From Cranoglanis bouderius (lineage: Eukaryota; Chordata; Actinopteri; Siluriformes; Cranoglanididae), in the NCBI GenBank assembly GCA_023630585.1, contig CM042541.1:12492501-12556500 (forward strand): a stretch of 64,000 nucleotides of DNA, in the 5' to 3' direction. A model generated the notes under the pieces. It was not told where the DNA came from. It worked only from the letters and a program-made list of their open reading frames with translations, and did not search any database. The stretch's first letter is position 1. The number at the start of each line of letters is the position of its first letter. The position numbers and the translations under genes are program-made. This document shows positions 50,082-62,159 of this stretch, one piece after another.

Positions 50082-51432
50082 ACCCCAATTCCAAAAAAGT
50101 TGGGACTCTGTGTAAAATGTAAATAAAAAACAGAATGCAATGATTTGCAAATCACATAAACCCATATTTTATTCAAAATATAACATAGAAAACATAGCAA
50201 ATGTTTAAACTGAGGAAATGTACTATTTTAAGGAAAAACCTAGAATTTTTTTATTTTGAATTTGATGGCAGCAACACGTCTCAAAAAAGTTGGGACAGGG
50301 CCATATTTACCACTGTGTAGCATCCCCTCTTCTTTTAACAACAGTCTGTATAAGTAAGTCTGAAAACTGAGGAGGCCAGTTGATGGAGTTTTGGGAGAGG
50401 AATATTGTCGCATTTGTGTCTGATATAGGATTCTGCTCAACGGTTCTGGGTCTTCTTTGTCGTATTTTTCGTTTCATGATGCACCAAATGTTTTCAATTG
50501 GTGAAAGGTCTGGACTGTAGGCAGGTCAGTTCAGCACCTAGACTCTTCTACTACAAAGCCATGCTGTTGTAATAGATGCAGAGAGTGGTTTAGCATTCTC
50601 TTGCTGAAATATGCAAGGCCTTCCCTGAAAAAGACGTCATCTGGATGGAAGCATATGTTGCTCTAAAACCTGTATATACCTTTCAGCATTGATGGTGCCT
50701 TTCCAGATGTGCAAGCTGCCTATTCCATAGGCACTAATGCACCCTCATACCATCAGAGATGCAGACTTTTGAACTGAGCACTGATAACAAGCCGGATGGT
50801 CCCTCTCCTCCTTAGTCCAGAGGATGCGGTGACCATGTTTTGCAAAAAGAATTTAAAATTTAGATTCGTTTGACCAAAAAACAGTTTTCCACTTTGCCTC
50901 AGTCCATTTTAACTGAGCTTTGGCCCAGAGAAGACGGCGGTGTTTCTGGATCATGTTCACATATAGCTTCTTCTTTGCATGACAGCGCTTACAGTGAGTT
51001 CCCATTACAGAGTCATGCCTGTTTTTGATGCAGTGCCGCCTGAGGGCCCAAAGATCACGGGCATGCAATATTGATTTTCGCCCTTGTCCCTTGCGCACAG
51101 AGATTTCTCCAGCTTCTCAGAATCTTTTGATGATATCATGTACTGTAGATGATGAGATATTCAAAGTTTTCACAATTTTACACTGAGGAACATTATTCTG
51201 AAATTGTTCCACAATTTGTAAATGCAATTTTTCGCAGCTGTTTCTTTTTAGTAACACTTAGTTTTCCAGCCTTTTGTTTCCCCGTCCCAACTTTTTTAAG
51301 ACATGTTGCGGCCTTTCACATTCTATGTTTTCTATGTTCTATTGTAAATTACATATGGGTTTATGAGATTTGCAAATCACTGCATTCTGTTTTTATTTAT
51401 ATTTTACACAGCGTCCCAACTTTTTGGGAATT

Positions 51433-51438
<6 letters not shown>
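50082..51438 (-). mobile_element. Tc1/mariner-like transposon, family G, decayed
   Basis: Ends ACCCCAATTCCAAAAAAGTT (left) and inverted AACTTTTTGGGAATTGGGGTT (right). The minus-strand ORF 50853-51098 reads MRKGQGRKSILHARDLWALR, then RRLLWAKAQLKWTEAKWKTV and FWSNESKF (N in place of the first catalytic D). The remainder to 50240 is frameshifted. Internal GTTGGGACAGGG and TTTTCAATTGGTGAAAGGTC stretches are typical of this widespread fish family. Confidence 0.82.

Positions 51439-51439
<1 letters not shown>

Positions 51440-51522
<83 letters not shown>
51440..51522. repeat. (TA)n microsatellite between two Tc1 elements
   Basis: About 41 TA units, followed by a short TG-interrupted TA tail to 51540. 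Confidence 0.97.
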
Positions 51523-51529
<7 letters not shown>

Positions 51530-51540
51530 ATATATATATA

Positions 51541-53038
51541 CAGGTGCATCTCAATAAATTAGAATGTCGTGGAAAAGTTCATTTATTTCAGTAATTCAAG
51601 TCAAATTGTGAAACTCGTGTATTAAATAAATTCAATGCACACAGACTGAAGTAGTTTAAGTCTTTGGTTCTTTTAATTGTGATGATTTTGGCTCACATTT
51701 AACAAAAACCCACCAATTCACTATCTCAACAAATTAGAATATTTCATAAGACCAATAAAAAAACATTTTTAGTGAATTGTTGGCCTTCTGGAAAGTATGT
51801 TCATTTACTGTACATGTACTCAATACTTGGTAGGGGCTCCTATTGCTTTAATTACTGCCTCAATTCAGCGCGGCATGGAGTTGATCAGTTTGTGGTACGG
51901 TGGTATGGAAGCCCAGGTTTCTTTGACAGTGGCCTTCAGCTCATCTGCATTTTTTGGTCTCCTGTTGCTCATTTTCCTCTTGACAATACCCCATAGATTC
52001 TCTATGAGGTTCAGGTCTGGTGAGTTTGCTGGCCAGTCAAGCACACCAACACCATGGTCATTTAACCAACTTTTGGTGCTTTTGGCAGTGTGGGCAGGTG
52101 CCAAATCCTGCTGGAAAATGAAATCAGCATCTTCAAAAAGCTGGTCAGCAGAAGGAAGCATGAAGTGCTCCAAAATTTCTTGGTAAATGGATGCAGTGAC
52201 TTTGGTTTTCAAAAAACACAATGGACCAACACCAGCAGATGACATTGCACCCCAAATCATCACAGACTGTGGAAACTGAACACTGGACTTCAAGCAACTT
52301 GGGCTATGAGCTTCTCCACCCTTCCTCCAGACTCTAGGACCTTGGTTTCCAAATGAAATACAAAACTTGCTTTCATCTGAAAAGAGGACTTTGGACCACT
52401 GGGCAACAGTCCAGTTCTTCTTCTCCTTAGCCCAGGTAAGATGCCTCTGACTTGTCTGTGGTTCAGGAGTGGCTTAACAAGAGGAATATGACAACTGTAG
52501 CCAAATTCCTTGACACGTCTGTGTGTGGTGGCTCTTGATGCCTTGACCTCAGCCTCAGTCCATTCCTTGTGAAGTTCACTCAAATTCTTGAATCGATTTT
52601 GCTTGACAATCCTCATAAGGCTGTGGTTCTCTCGGTTGGTTGTGCATCTTTTTCTTCCACACTTTTTCCTTCCACTCAACTTTCTGTTAACGTGCTTGGA
52701 TACAGCACTCTGTGAACAGCCAGCTTCTTTGGCAATGAATGTTTGTGGCTTACCTAGTGAACCAAACTGAGAGACCATTTTGAAGGCTCAGGAAACCTTT
52801 GCAGGTGTTTTGAGTTGATTAGCTGATTGGCATGTCACCATATTCTAATTTGTTGAGATAGTGAATTGGTGGGTTTTTGTTAAATGTGAGCCAAAATCAT
52901 CACAATTAAAAGAACCAAAGAGTTAAACTACTTCAGTCTGTGGCATTGAATTTATTTAATACACGAGTTTCACAATTTGAGTTGAATTACTGAAAAAATT
53001 GAACTTTTCCACGACATTCTAATTTATTGAGATGCACC
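51541..53038 (-). mobile_element. full-length Tc1-like transposon, family H, inactive
   Basis: Complete terminal repeats: CAGGTGCATCTCAATAAATT at 51541 and the inverted AATTTATTGAGATGCACCTG ending near 53038. The minus-strand N-terminal ORF (52290-52778) has MVSQFGSLGKPQTFIAKEAG and RKLSGRKKCGRKR, with SELHKEWTEAEVKASRATTH. The C-terminal ORF (51865-52293) has SVMIWGAMSSAGVGPL, FIFQQDLAPAHTAKSTKSW (second D) and ANSPDLNLIENLWGIVKRKM (final E). Frameshifts between them break the enzyme. (TA)n lies on both sides, so it inserted into a TA array. Confidence 0.9.
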
Positions 53039-53042
53039 TGTA

Positions 53043-53755
<713 letters not shown>

Positions 53756-53831
<76 letters not shown>
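53756..53831. repeat. (TA)n microsatellite
   Basis: About 38 TA units, ending at the start of a Tc1 fragment. Confidence 0.97.
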
Positions 53832-53846
<15 letters not shown>

Positions 53847-53847
53847 C

Positions 53848-54321
53848 ATCTCAAAAAATTTGAATATCGTGGAAAAGTTCATTTTTTTCCGCAGTTTAAT
53901 TCAAAAAGTGGAACTTTAATATATTCTAGGTTCATTACACACAAAGTGAAATATATCAAGCCTTTTTTCGTTTTAATCTTGATGATTATGGCTTACAGCT
54001 CATGGAAATGAGATACTGGAAAAATTCAGTATCACAAAAATATTAGAATAAAGAATTTATAATACAGCAATGTTGACCTGAGAAGAGCTCTAATCAATTA
54101 ACTCAAAACACATTTTTACTCAAAACACCGTTGCTCAGTGCTCCAAAGTCCTCTTTTCAGATTAAAGTAAATTTTGCATTTCATTTGGAAATCAAGGTTC
54201 CAGAGTCTGGAGGAAGAGTGGAGATGCACAGAATCCAAGTTGCTTGAAGCCCAGTGTGAAGTTTCCACAGTCAGTGTTGATTTGGGGTGCCAGGTCATCT
54301 GTTGTTTTCTCAAAAAATAGG

Positions 54322-54330
<9 letters not shown>
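53848..54330 (+). mobile_element. Tc1-like family H relative, internally deleted
   Basis: The left end GCATCTCAAAAAATTTGAAT followed by CGTGGAAAAGTTCA is related to 51541. The transposase piece at about 54155-54300 (+ strand) reads FCISFGNQGSRVWRKSGDAQ and KPSVKFPQSVLIWGARSS, corresponding to the middle of the family H enzyme. The DNA-binding part and the 3' end are missing; the latter is replaced by a (TA)n array. Confidence 0.75.

Positions 54331-54411
<81 letters not shown>
54327..54411. repeat. (TA)n microsatellite
   Basis: About 42 TA units. Confidence 0.97.
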
Positions 54412-54414
<3 letters not shown>

Positions 54415-54822
54415 TACCTTTTGGCCATACTACTGCTGCTGACTTTTTAAAACATTAAAAACAAGTACAGTTCAAGTAAGTCATCACATAGTTGAGGAAA
54501 ACTCTGAGTCTTTAATGTACCTCTGGTTTGTGTCTGGTCCTTTTAATGAGAACATAAGCACTTTCCACAACTCTGATCCTCTTTTTACATCCAGTCTGTA
54601 CCATGCAACTGTTAACTAAGAAAAACTCACCTAAAGACTAAATATTGCTTAAACATAGGTTGTACATCTGAGCATTTCATTTTAAAACGATTAAGCAGGT
54701 AAAGGCAGCATTTAGGGGAGTTAAAGAGCTCACTAAAATGGTGGCCACTGAGACTTCATCATGCATCACCTGCAGGTTCCATTAAAGAACACTGTAATAA
54801 ATCTCACTATTAAACATAATGG

Positions 54823-55205
54823 CTAGTAATGGCTCTGGATGTGAGTTCCGGAAGACAAAGTGGTGTTTAAATATTTACTCATGGTGTGCATTTTTTTTTT
54901 CTTTACTGCACCATTCTGAGTAACTCTGGAGACTGTTGTGTGTGAAAATCCCAGGAGATCAGCAGTTATAGAAATACTCAAACAAGCCCATCTGGCACCA
55001 ACAATCATGCCACGGTCAAAATCACTGGGATCAATTTTTTTCCCCATTCTGATGTTTGATGTGAACATTACCCAAAGCTGCTGGTTTGGGTATTGGTTTG
55101 CCACATTACCTGTATCTACTTGATTTTATTCAATGCATTGCTGCCACGCAATTGCCTGATAATTGCATGAATGAATAGGTGTACAGGTGTTCCCAGTAAA
55201 GTGCT
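54823..55205 (-). mobile_element. Tc1-like family E, N-terminal fragment
   Basis: Minus-strand MGKKIDPSDFDRGMIVGA, then SISITADLLGFSHTTVSRV, is the first helix-turn-helix of a very common fish Tc1 family; the end reads GTGTTCCCAGTAAAGTG (55188-55204). Same family as 16496-16985. The rest is absent. Confidence 0.78.
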
Positions 55206-55569
55206 CAGTTAGTGTATTCACATCTAATATTGTTAATATGTCACACAGAAATATCAGTGTGAGAAACTAGCCTAGAAAGAACTACAGAATATTCAAACCA
55301 AGAAAATGTTAGCAAAAGAAATCTTGTTATGCAAGTATTACTTATATATTGGGTGTGCCGATACACTCCATGCACACCAAGTATCAGGCTGCATTTGATT
55401 TTTGAGGGACAATCCACCTAGAACTCTGTATTCTGAGAGCTCAACATATAAAGTCATTGCATATCTGTATTTTCATGTATTTATCCTATTACAGTTTTTT
55501 TTTTTTTTTCAGGGGCAGGTGAAAACAGCAAGGGGTATTGAACCCTCCTGACCACCACACCCACACACC

Positions 55570-55605
<36 letters not shown>

Positions 55606-55769
55606 TTTGAATTAGTACAGGTTATTTTTACTAAGTAGGGAATCGTATTGGGAGTGCCACATAATGAAGCATGGTGCCAGAACTAGGTTACACCACAGCA
55701 GGAAAATGTCAAGACGCATTTCAGCGCTCTCAGAAGCATAAATCACCACCTGTACTGTTTGCTTGAATG

Positions 55770-55806
<37 letters not shown>

Positions 55807-57650
55807 AAGAATAGGTAAGCATGAACTTTTTTGTATAGTAGCTTAGATGGTGAATTATGGAAAATATATATTGTATTTTTTTTTTTTAAATGTATCTAAA
55901 AATCCAAAATGAAAGCAGAATTTACAGAGTAGACTTAAAACCTATAATACATTTCTAAACAGATCTTAAAACCTATAGGTTGCCTCTTAATTTAAATAAA
56001 ATATCCCTGTGCACTGCACTGCAGCTTCACACTTGCTCAGTTCATAAGCGTGATCCTGAACAGCTGAAGAAGCAGCCTGTCACTGTCTGATAAATGGAAT
56101 CATCACAGAGAAAAGCATAGGGCTCCAGTACACTCTCCAACCATCATTCCCATCATACTGGTTTATTTCTCCTCCACCACAATATAAATAGGAATGCTTC
56201 TGAACATGTTTATTGTAAAACAAATCATTATGTGCAGCGACATAGAACAGACAAGAAGTGCAGCATTGATGCTACACAACAAGATGGGGAAAAAGCATTG
56301 TAAACACTGCTACGGTGACTTGAGCTTATTTAATTATGAAGGGGCTCAGTACTGTAAAATCATGGCAGAGGAAAGGAAAAGAGTGCTCACTTATTTATCT
56401 TAGTCTGTCAGTCTGTCTTAAAATTAATGCTACATATTTGTATTATGCTGGACTAAAAAATATTTAGCTAACTATAGCATACAGGTATGGCTGGCCCGTG
56501 TACAAAAAAAAAAGTTTGTCTCTATTGCAGCATGACACAGAAAAAGTTATTTTCTGTGAACTTATTGAGGTGTGTCAGCACCAACAATATTGTAAGCTAC
56601 ATCATATCTCAAAATAGTAAGACTGGCAATATTTAGTATGGTAAAATAAGATTTCACAGGGAGGCACCAAAATACTTCTAACATGGGATTGCAGTATTAG
56701 ATGTGTGTAACTGAAAACATGCTGGTCAGCAGTTCTGGTGAGCCTTTTCAGTTTTCCCCTCCTTGCTGCTCCCCCAACCCCCACCTCATGCTTTTTTTTT
56801 TCCAGAGCGAGATGAGGTCACTCTTGTTTTTGTCAGTGTGGGCTCAAGAAATTATGCTTGTTGCAGTATGATAACCATGTTAACTGAGCCCATTTTTCTG
56901 AACCTGACATGTTTGTGTTCAGTGCAGAAAATACAATTTGCAAGGCTGGACAAATGCTAAACTGATTGTTTGCTCCTCTGTCAGCAGGTTGACAGCAGTG
57001 GAAAAACACAGTTAGAACTAAGGTGAGTGGTGCATACTTGCAAAACAGTAAGCAGATTTGGACAAGAGAATCCTGATGAATTTCACCCCAATTACATTAG
57101 AAAGCATAACTGTATAGCTGTATGAAGGTATACCGACATTAGAAGATTGCTGTCACCCAAAACACAGAAGATTTCCAATGCCTGTGCCATTGTAGTTTTT
57201 CCACAATCTGGTCCAGTGATCCTGACAAATGATAGATTGTTTTAGTTTTCCTTCCAAGTGGTGCAGAACTTGTACAGAGCACATGGTTCTTGCTTATAAA
57301 AAACATAGACCAATAGCCTGATTAAGAGAAAGCAAAGTTGGCAGTTGACAAGTCTATGAGTAGCAGTTTACTGGTGTGTGTGTGTGTGTGAGTGAGTGAG
57401 ACTTGACTTTTAAAAAACCTTTAATTGTACAATGAGCTTCTTAAAAAGACAAACTACCTGTAAATACATTTCATTTAAGAATAAGTGCTTCTGTTAAAAG
57501 AATAAGATTATTGATTTATTTTAGCACAATATAAAACCTCGCCCTTAGCCCAAACCTTACAGAAGTCCTGTAGTCTTTGCGTCATTTTAAAGTAAGACCT
57601 TCAATAGGGTTTTTAGCATTAGTTCCAGGTGTTCAGTGTTCTACTGCCTT
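55206..57650. other. non-coding intergenic sequence
   Basis: Holds AC/AG microsatellites (55562-55605; 55771-55804) but no gene that I recognise. The ORFs at 56194-56403 and 56763-56960 lack similarity and codon structure. Confidence 0.4.
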
Positions 57651-57685
57651 TCATTTTGTTTTGTTTTTCCGTGTGAGCCAGGTAG

Positions 57686-58000
57686 CTAGTGGTCTAGTGT
57701 TTCCTCTTGATCATGGAATGGGCATGTAGTAGCTATGGCGCTGTGTGTCTGTTCGTGACCACAGCCCCATGTATGACCCTCCAGTGTAGATCGGCTGTGC
57801 GCTTCTTTATAGAGGGCTTGTCCAGAGACCTCCAGTAGCCCCGTGGGGTAGAGCCTGGCACCTGCAAGCCTGACCACCTCGACTCTTTCACACCAGCCAG
57901 AGTTTTTTGTTGGGTGACTTTCACACTGACCACATACAGGGCCTTTTTGGAGGTGTTTTCAATGTCCATCAGTCATGGTGTCCTAAAAGAGAGTGGTGTT
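57686..58000 (-). mobile_element. Tx1/L1-type LINE ORF2 C-terminal fragment
   Basis: The minus strand encodes LYVVSVKVTQQKTLAGVKES, then RWSGLQVPGSTPRGYWRSLD and KKRTADLHWRVIHGAVVTNR, followed in another frame by TCPFHDQEETLDH. This is the end of the reverse transcriptase plus the C-terminal CPFC..ETLDH zinc-knuckle region found in Tx1-like LINEs of fish and frogs; the second cysteine is replaced by H. Only this segment remains. Confidence 0.68.
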
Positions 58001-58279
58001 CTGTCTTTGTCTTACTGTTCAACCACTGCAGAAATGGAGAAGGAGGGGAAATGTTGCCATTCTCCTCCAGACCCCTGCTCTAGAGACTCTCTAAACCCTT
58101 AGTACAGTGAGAGCCTTCCGGGCTTCATCAGCCCTCAATCCTCCAAGCTTGGTTAGATCAGTTTTGTGAAGGCACTTATAGACACACCATGCTGTCATGA
58201 TTCTTGCTGGGATGTCATGCCAAGAAGAAAGGACATCAGCCATGACCTCGGGGAAGCAAGTGTTGATGCTCATCAATCT

Positions 58280-58680
58280 CATCAATGGTGAAATTCACCA
58301 TTCTACAATGAGAAGGATTGTTTACAAATCGAGTCTTCAAGACAGTTACCAATCTTCCCATGACTACGCCAGCAAATTCAGTCCAAGGTCAGACCGTTAA
58401 ATGCTCAGAGATATAATGATAAACCCAAGAGCTACATCATGTGACCTACAGGCCTCTGTAAGCATGCTAAATGTTTATGTTCATGACAGTACAATCAGAA
58501 AAACACTTTCGTGAAAGGGTGGCTAGGAAAAAGCCCCTTCTCTCCAAAAAGAATATGGCAGCACAATTTGCAAAATTGCATCTGAACAAACCACAAAAGT
58601 TCTGGAGGATGTTTGGTCTTCATGCACAGCACCATGCTTGGCAAAAAACAAACACAGTGTATTGTAGGGCTAAAGTATAA
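58280..58680 (+). mobile_element. Tc1-like transposase fragment
   Basis: + strand pieces KFSPRSDR, INPRATSCDLQASVSMLN and VHDSTIRKTLS, followed by RVARKKPLLSKKNMAAQFAK and LNKPQKFW, are the second helix-turn-helix and linker of a Tc1 transposase. The catalytic half is lost near 58640. Confidence 0.72.
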
Positions 58681-59339
58681 AGGATTCATTACTTAGCCCA
58701 CTGCTCTCCTATAACCAGAGATGAAAAGAGGTGCAGCTAAAGGTTAAATGCGTGTTTTAGTTTATGATTTAAGTATCTGACTCCAATATATTCAATTATT
58801 TATCTGACTTCAATTAATAATAACAGTTAATTTAATTATCTGACTCCAAAGAATAATCTTCTAGTTAGGGCTAGAAGTGTAATATCTCAGTGTTCTAATA
58901 GTATTTACTCTAAAGCAGCTTCACTAAAAAAAAAAAGCAAAACTTTCACTAAACTTACATCCCTATATCAGAGGCTTTTATATAGCCTATTTATTAAACA
59001 ATTATTTTGTTAGCTCAGAGGTTTCTATCGACGTGCAAGCCTAGGCCTTTCCTATTTTACTTGTCAGAGCTTTTGTTTAAACTTGCAAGTATTAGCCTTT
59101 TATATTAGCTTGCCAGAGGTCAATTTCAAACGTGTCTAACCTACAGTACTAAAACTTTAGCTTAGGAAACTATTTCCAGTAACCATACAAAACATATCAA
59201 TTATGTACTCTTATTGCATCATACTTTCTTTCAAAAGAACTACTGAGTATTTAGATATAGAATAACAAATGAATTTATTATACAAATTCACAAGTGAATG
59301 ATAGTATGCGTGAAAAGCATCTCAAAGCATTGCAAAGAA

Positions 59340-60425
59340 AAGTCTTTCACCATCTACATACAAATCTCATTGCATAAAGTGCAAGGCCGAAAACCACTGT
59401 TGAATGTGCATGACCTTCGAGCCCTCAGGCGCCATTGCCTGAGAAATCGTCATGTTACTGTGATAAATATAACCACATGGGTTCGGGAGTACTTCGGGAA
59501 AACCGTTGTCACTTAACACAGTCTGCTGCTGCATCCAGAAAGGCAACCCGAAACTCTATTACACAAGGAGGAAGCCACACATCAACTCTATGCAGAAATG
59601 CTGCCGAGTTTTCTGGGCCTGAGCTCATCTCAGATGGACTGAAAGGCAGTGGAAACGTGTGCTGTGGTCAGATGAGTCCACTTTTCAGCTTGTTTTTGGG
59701 AAAACGGACATCGAGTTCTCCGTGCCAAAGATGAAAAAGACGAACCAGACTGTTATAAGCGAAAGGTGCAAAAGCCAGCATCTGTGATGGTATGGAAGTG
59801 CATCAGTGCCCATGGCATGGGTGACTTGCATATGTGTGAAGGTACCATTGACGCAGAGGCATATATTGGGATTTTAGAGAAACATATGCTGCCATCAAGG
59901 CAAAGTCTTTTCCCAGGAAGTCCATGGTTATTGCAGCAGGACAAAGCCAGGCCTCATTCTGCACAACAGCATGGCTTCGTAGACACATAGTGCGTGTGCT
60001 TGACTGGCCTACCAGCAGTCCAGATCTGTCTCCTATGGCGCATCAGGAGAATCAGACAATGGCGACCAAGGACTGTTGAGCAGATGAAGTCTTCTATCAA
60101 ACTAGAATGGGCAAAAATTCCACTTGAAAAACTGCAATAATTAGTATCCTCAGTTCTAAAAATGTTTAAAAAGTCTAATTAAAAGGAAGGGTGATGTAAC
60201 ACAGTGGTAAACATGTCTCTGTCCCAACTTTTTTTTAAGTGTGTTGAAGGCATCAAATTCTAAATTTGTTTATACAGTATGTACAAAGTTGGTCAGTGAA
60301 AACACTGAATATCTTTTCTTTGTACATTTGTCAGTTAATTAAAGTTTCAAGAGACTTTACAAATCACAGATTTTTGTTTTTATTGCATTTTAGAAAATAT
60401 CCCAACTTTTATGGAAATGGGGTTA
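59340..60425 (+). mobile_element. Tc1/mariner-like transposon, family G relative
   Basis: + strand: QGRKPLLNVHDLRALRRHCL (DNA-binding part), then QKPASVMVWKCISAHGMGDL and WLLQQDKARPHSAQQHGF (second D). The final PDL region is shortened, followed by VEQMKSSIKLEWAKIPLEKL. The right end has CCCAACTTTTATGGAAATGGGGTT (to 60425), the same type of end as 50082-51438. Multiple stops. Confidence 0.78.
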
Positions 60426-60962
60426 GTGTATGATATTTATGATGTCACAACATTGTTCACCATGAAGTATGGATTAAATTGATATAAAATATGCCCTGAG
60501 GAATATTGTAATTAAACACAGTTTAGATGACAAGGTTAAGTTCACATGGTAAGAAACACATTCCTGATTATTTTAACCTTAATCAAATTTATGCCACAAT
60601 TTATAAATCTACTACAGTATCACCACAATCACCTCATACCAACTGTCAAGCATGGGGTGGAGGGGTGATGATTTGGGCTTGTTTTGTAGCCACAGGACCT
60701 GGGAAACTTGCAGTCACTGAGACATCGACAAACTCCACTTTATACCACAATATTCTTGAGATCAATGTGAGGCCATCTGTCCAGCAGCTTAAGCGGGGTG
60801 AAAAGTGGGTCATGTACCAGGACAGTGATCCAAAGGACTCCAGCAAATTGACATCTGAATGGCTAAAGAAGACAAAAATCAAAGTCTTTGAATAGCCCAG
60901 TAAAAGTCCAGACCTTGTTAGAGAAGATGCACCAATGTTCAAGCACATTTACAGTATCTCAC

Positions 60963-61657
60963 AAAACTTCTGATTCTCTGGGTTTTCAATGCCAAAAAGT
61001 AGACCGAACAAAGCCGAGTTGGTTTGCAAAGCAACTGCCGAACTCCATCTTGATACAGTCTTTTATACACTTTCAAAACAAAGACTTTCTATAGCTTATC
61101 TCTCCATTATGTGATGAGAGTATAAAGGGAGTCTTTTAGCAAACTAACATACATACAGTATCTCGCAAAAGTGAGTACACCCCTCACATTTTTGTAAATA
61201 TTTTATTATATCTTTTCATAGGACAACACTGACGAAATGACACTTTTTTTAGGGGTGTACTCACTTTTGTTGCAGGCAGTTTAGACATTAATGGCTGTGT
61301 GTTGAGTTTTTTTGAGGGGACAGCAAGTTTACACTGTTATACAAGCTGTACACTCACTACTTTACATTGTAGCAAAGTGTCATTTCGTCAGTGGTGTCCC
61401 ATGAAAAGATATAATAAAATATTTACAAAAATGTGAGGGGTGTACTCACTTTTGCGAGATACTGTATGTATGTTAGTTTGCTAAAAGACTCCCTTTATAT
61501 TCTCATCACATAACAGAGAGATAAGCTATAGAAAGTCTTTGTTTTGAAAGTGTATAAAAGACTGTATCAAGATGGAGTTCGGCAGTTGCTTTGCAAACCA
61601 ACTCGGCTTTGTTCGGTCTACTTTTTGGCATTGAAAACCCAGAGAATCAGAAGTTTT
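60963..61657. repeat. 695-bp near-perfect palindrome containing a family D MITE
   Basis: The left arm (60963-61245) and right arm (61375-61657) are inverted copies with only a few mismatches (for example CTCCATTATG against CTCTGTTATG, AGAGTATAAAG against AGAATATAAAG). The symmetry centre is about 61310. The inner 309 bp (61156-61464, CAGTATCTCGCAAAAGTGAG at each end) is a family D Tc1 derivative; the outer 193 bp of each arm is unrelated sequence. Confidence 0.88.
61156..61464. mobile_element. family D MITE with TA flanks
   Basis: Starts CAGTATCTCGCAAAAGTGAG after TA and ends with its inverse before TA. The spacer contains GGGGTGTACTCACTTTTGTT and AGTTTACACTGTTATACAAG, the 3' part of family D. 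No transposase. Confidence 0.85.
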
Positions 61658-62159
61658 TATTTTTGCTGAAGAGATTCCACGACAACCTCAACCCCACTGA
61701 GATGCTGTGGTGGGATCTTAAGACAGCTATGCATAAACGAATGCCCTAAAACAGCAATAAACTCAAGCAATGATTTAAAGAAGAGTGGGCCAAAATTTCT
61801 CCAAAAGCATGCAAGAAACTTATGAACTCCTGCAGAAAATATTTACTCCAAGTTATTGTTGCTAAATGTGTTCTACATGTTAATGAATTACAGGGTGTAC
61901 TTATTTTTCCCCACCTGGTTTCTTGATGTTGGTTTACTTTTTGGGGGAAAATGACTACATATTGAAATCCGTTGTGTTTTTTTGTAATAAACTAATAAAT
62001 AAACCTGAGGTTATTTGTTAGTTTATGGAAGTTGGTGGGGACCACACAATTAGTATTTAGGCCCTGATAAATAAAAACAGAATTGAACACTTTCTTTTTC
62101 CCATGACTGTATGTATGATCTACTCTGTCTAAGGCTTTTTCTTGATCCATAGATAAAAA

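Larger units (their letters stand above)
60430..62110 (+). mobile_element. Tc1-like transposon, family I, split by a palindromic insert
   Basis: The catalytic half (60650-60910) reads GVMIWACFVATGPGKLAVTE, KWVMYQDSDPKDSSKLTSEW (second D) and KIKVFE, then stop and PSKSPDL. The continuation NLNPTEMLWWDLKTAMHK (final E) is found at about 61687-61740, after the palindrome. The end of the protein (FKEEWAKISPKACKKLMNSC) follows, and a terminal region with TTTTTCCCATGACTGTA ends near 62110. The N-terminal part is mostly missing. Confidence 0.75.

Noticed and set aside
49479..50200. Several overlapping open frames of 90-170 codons
   Set aside because: They cover the solo LTR and its GA/TC array on both strands; long frames arise from the repeat.
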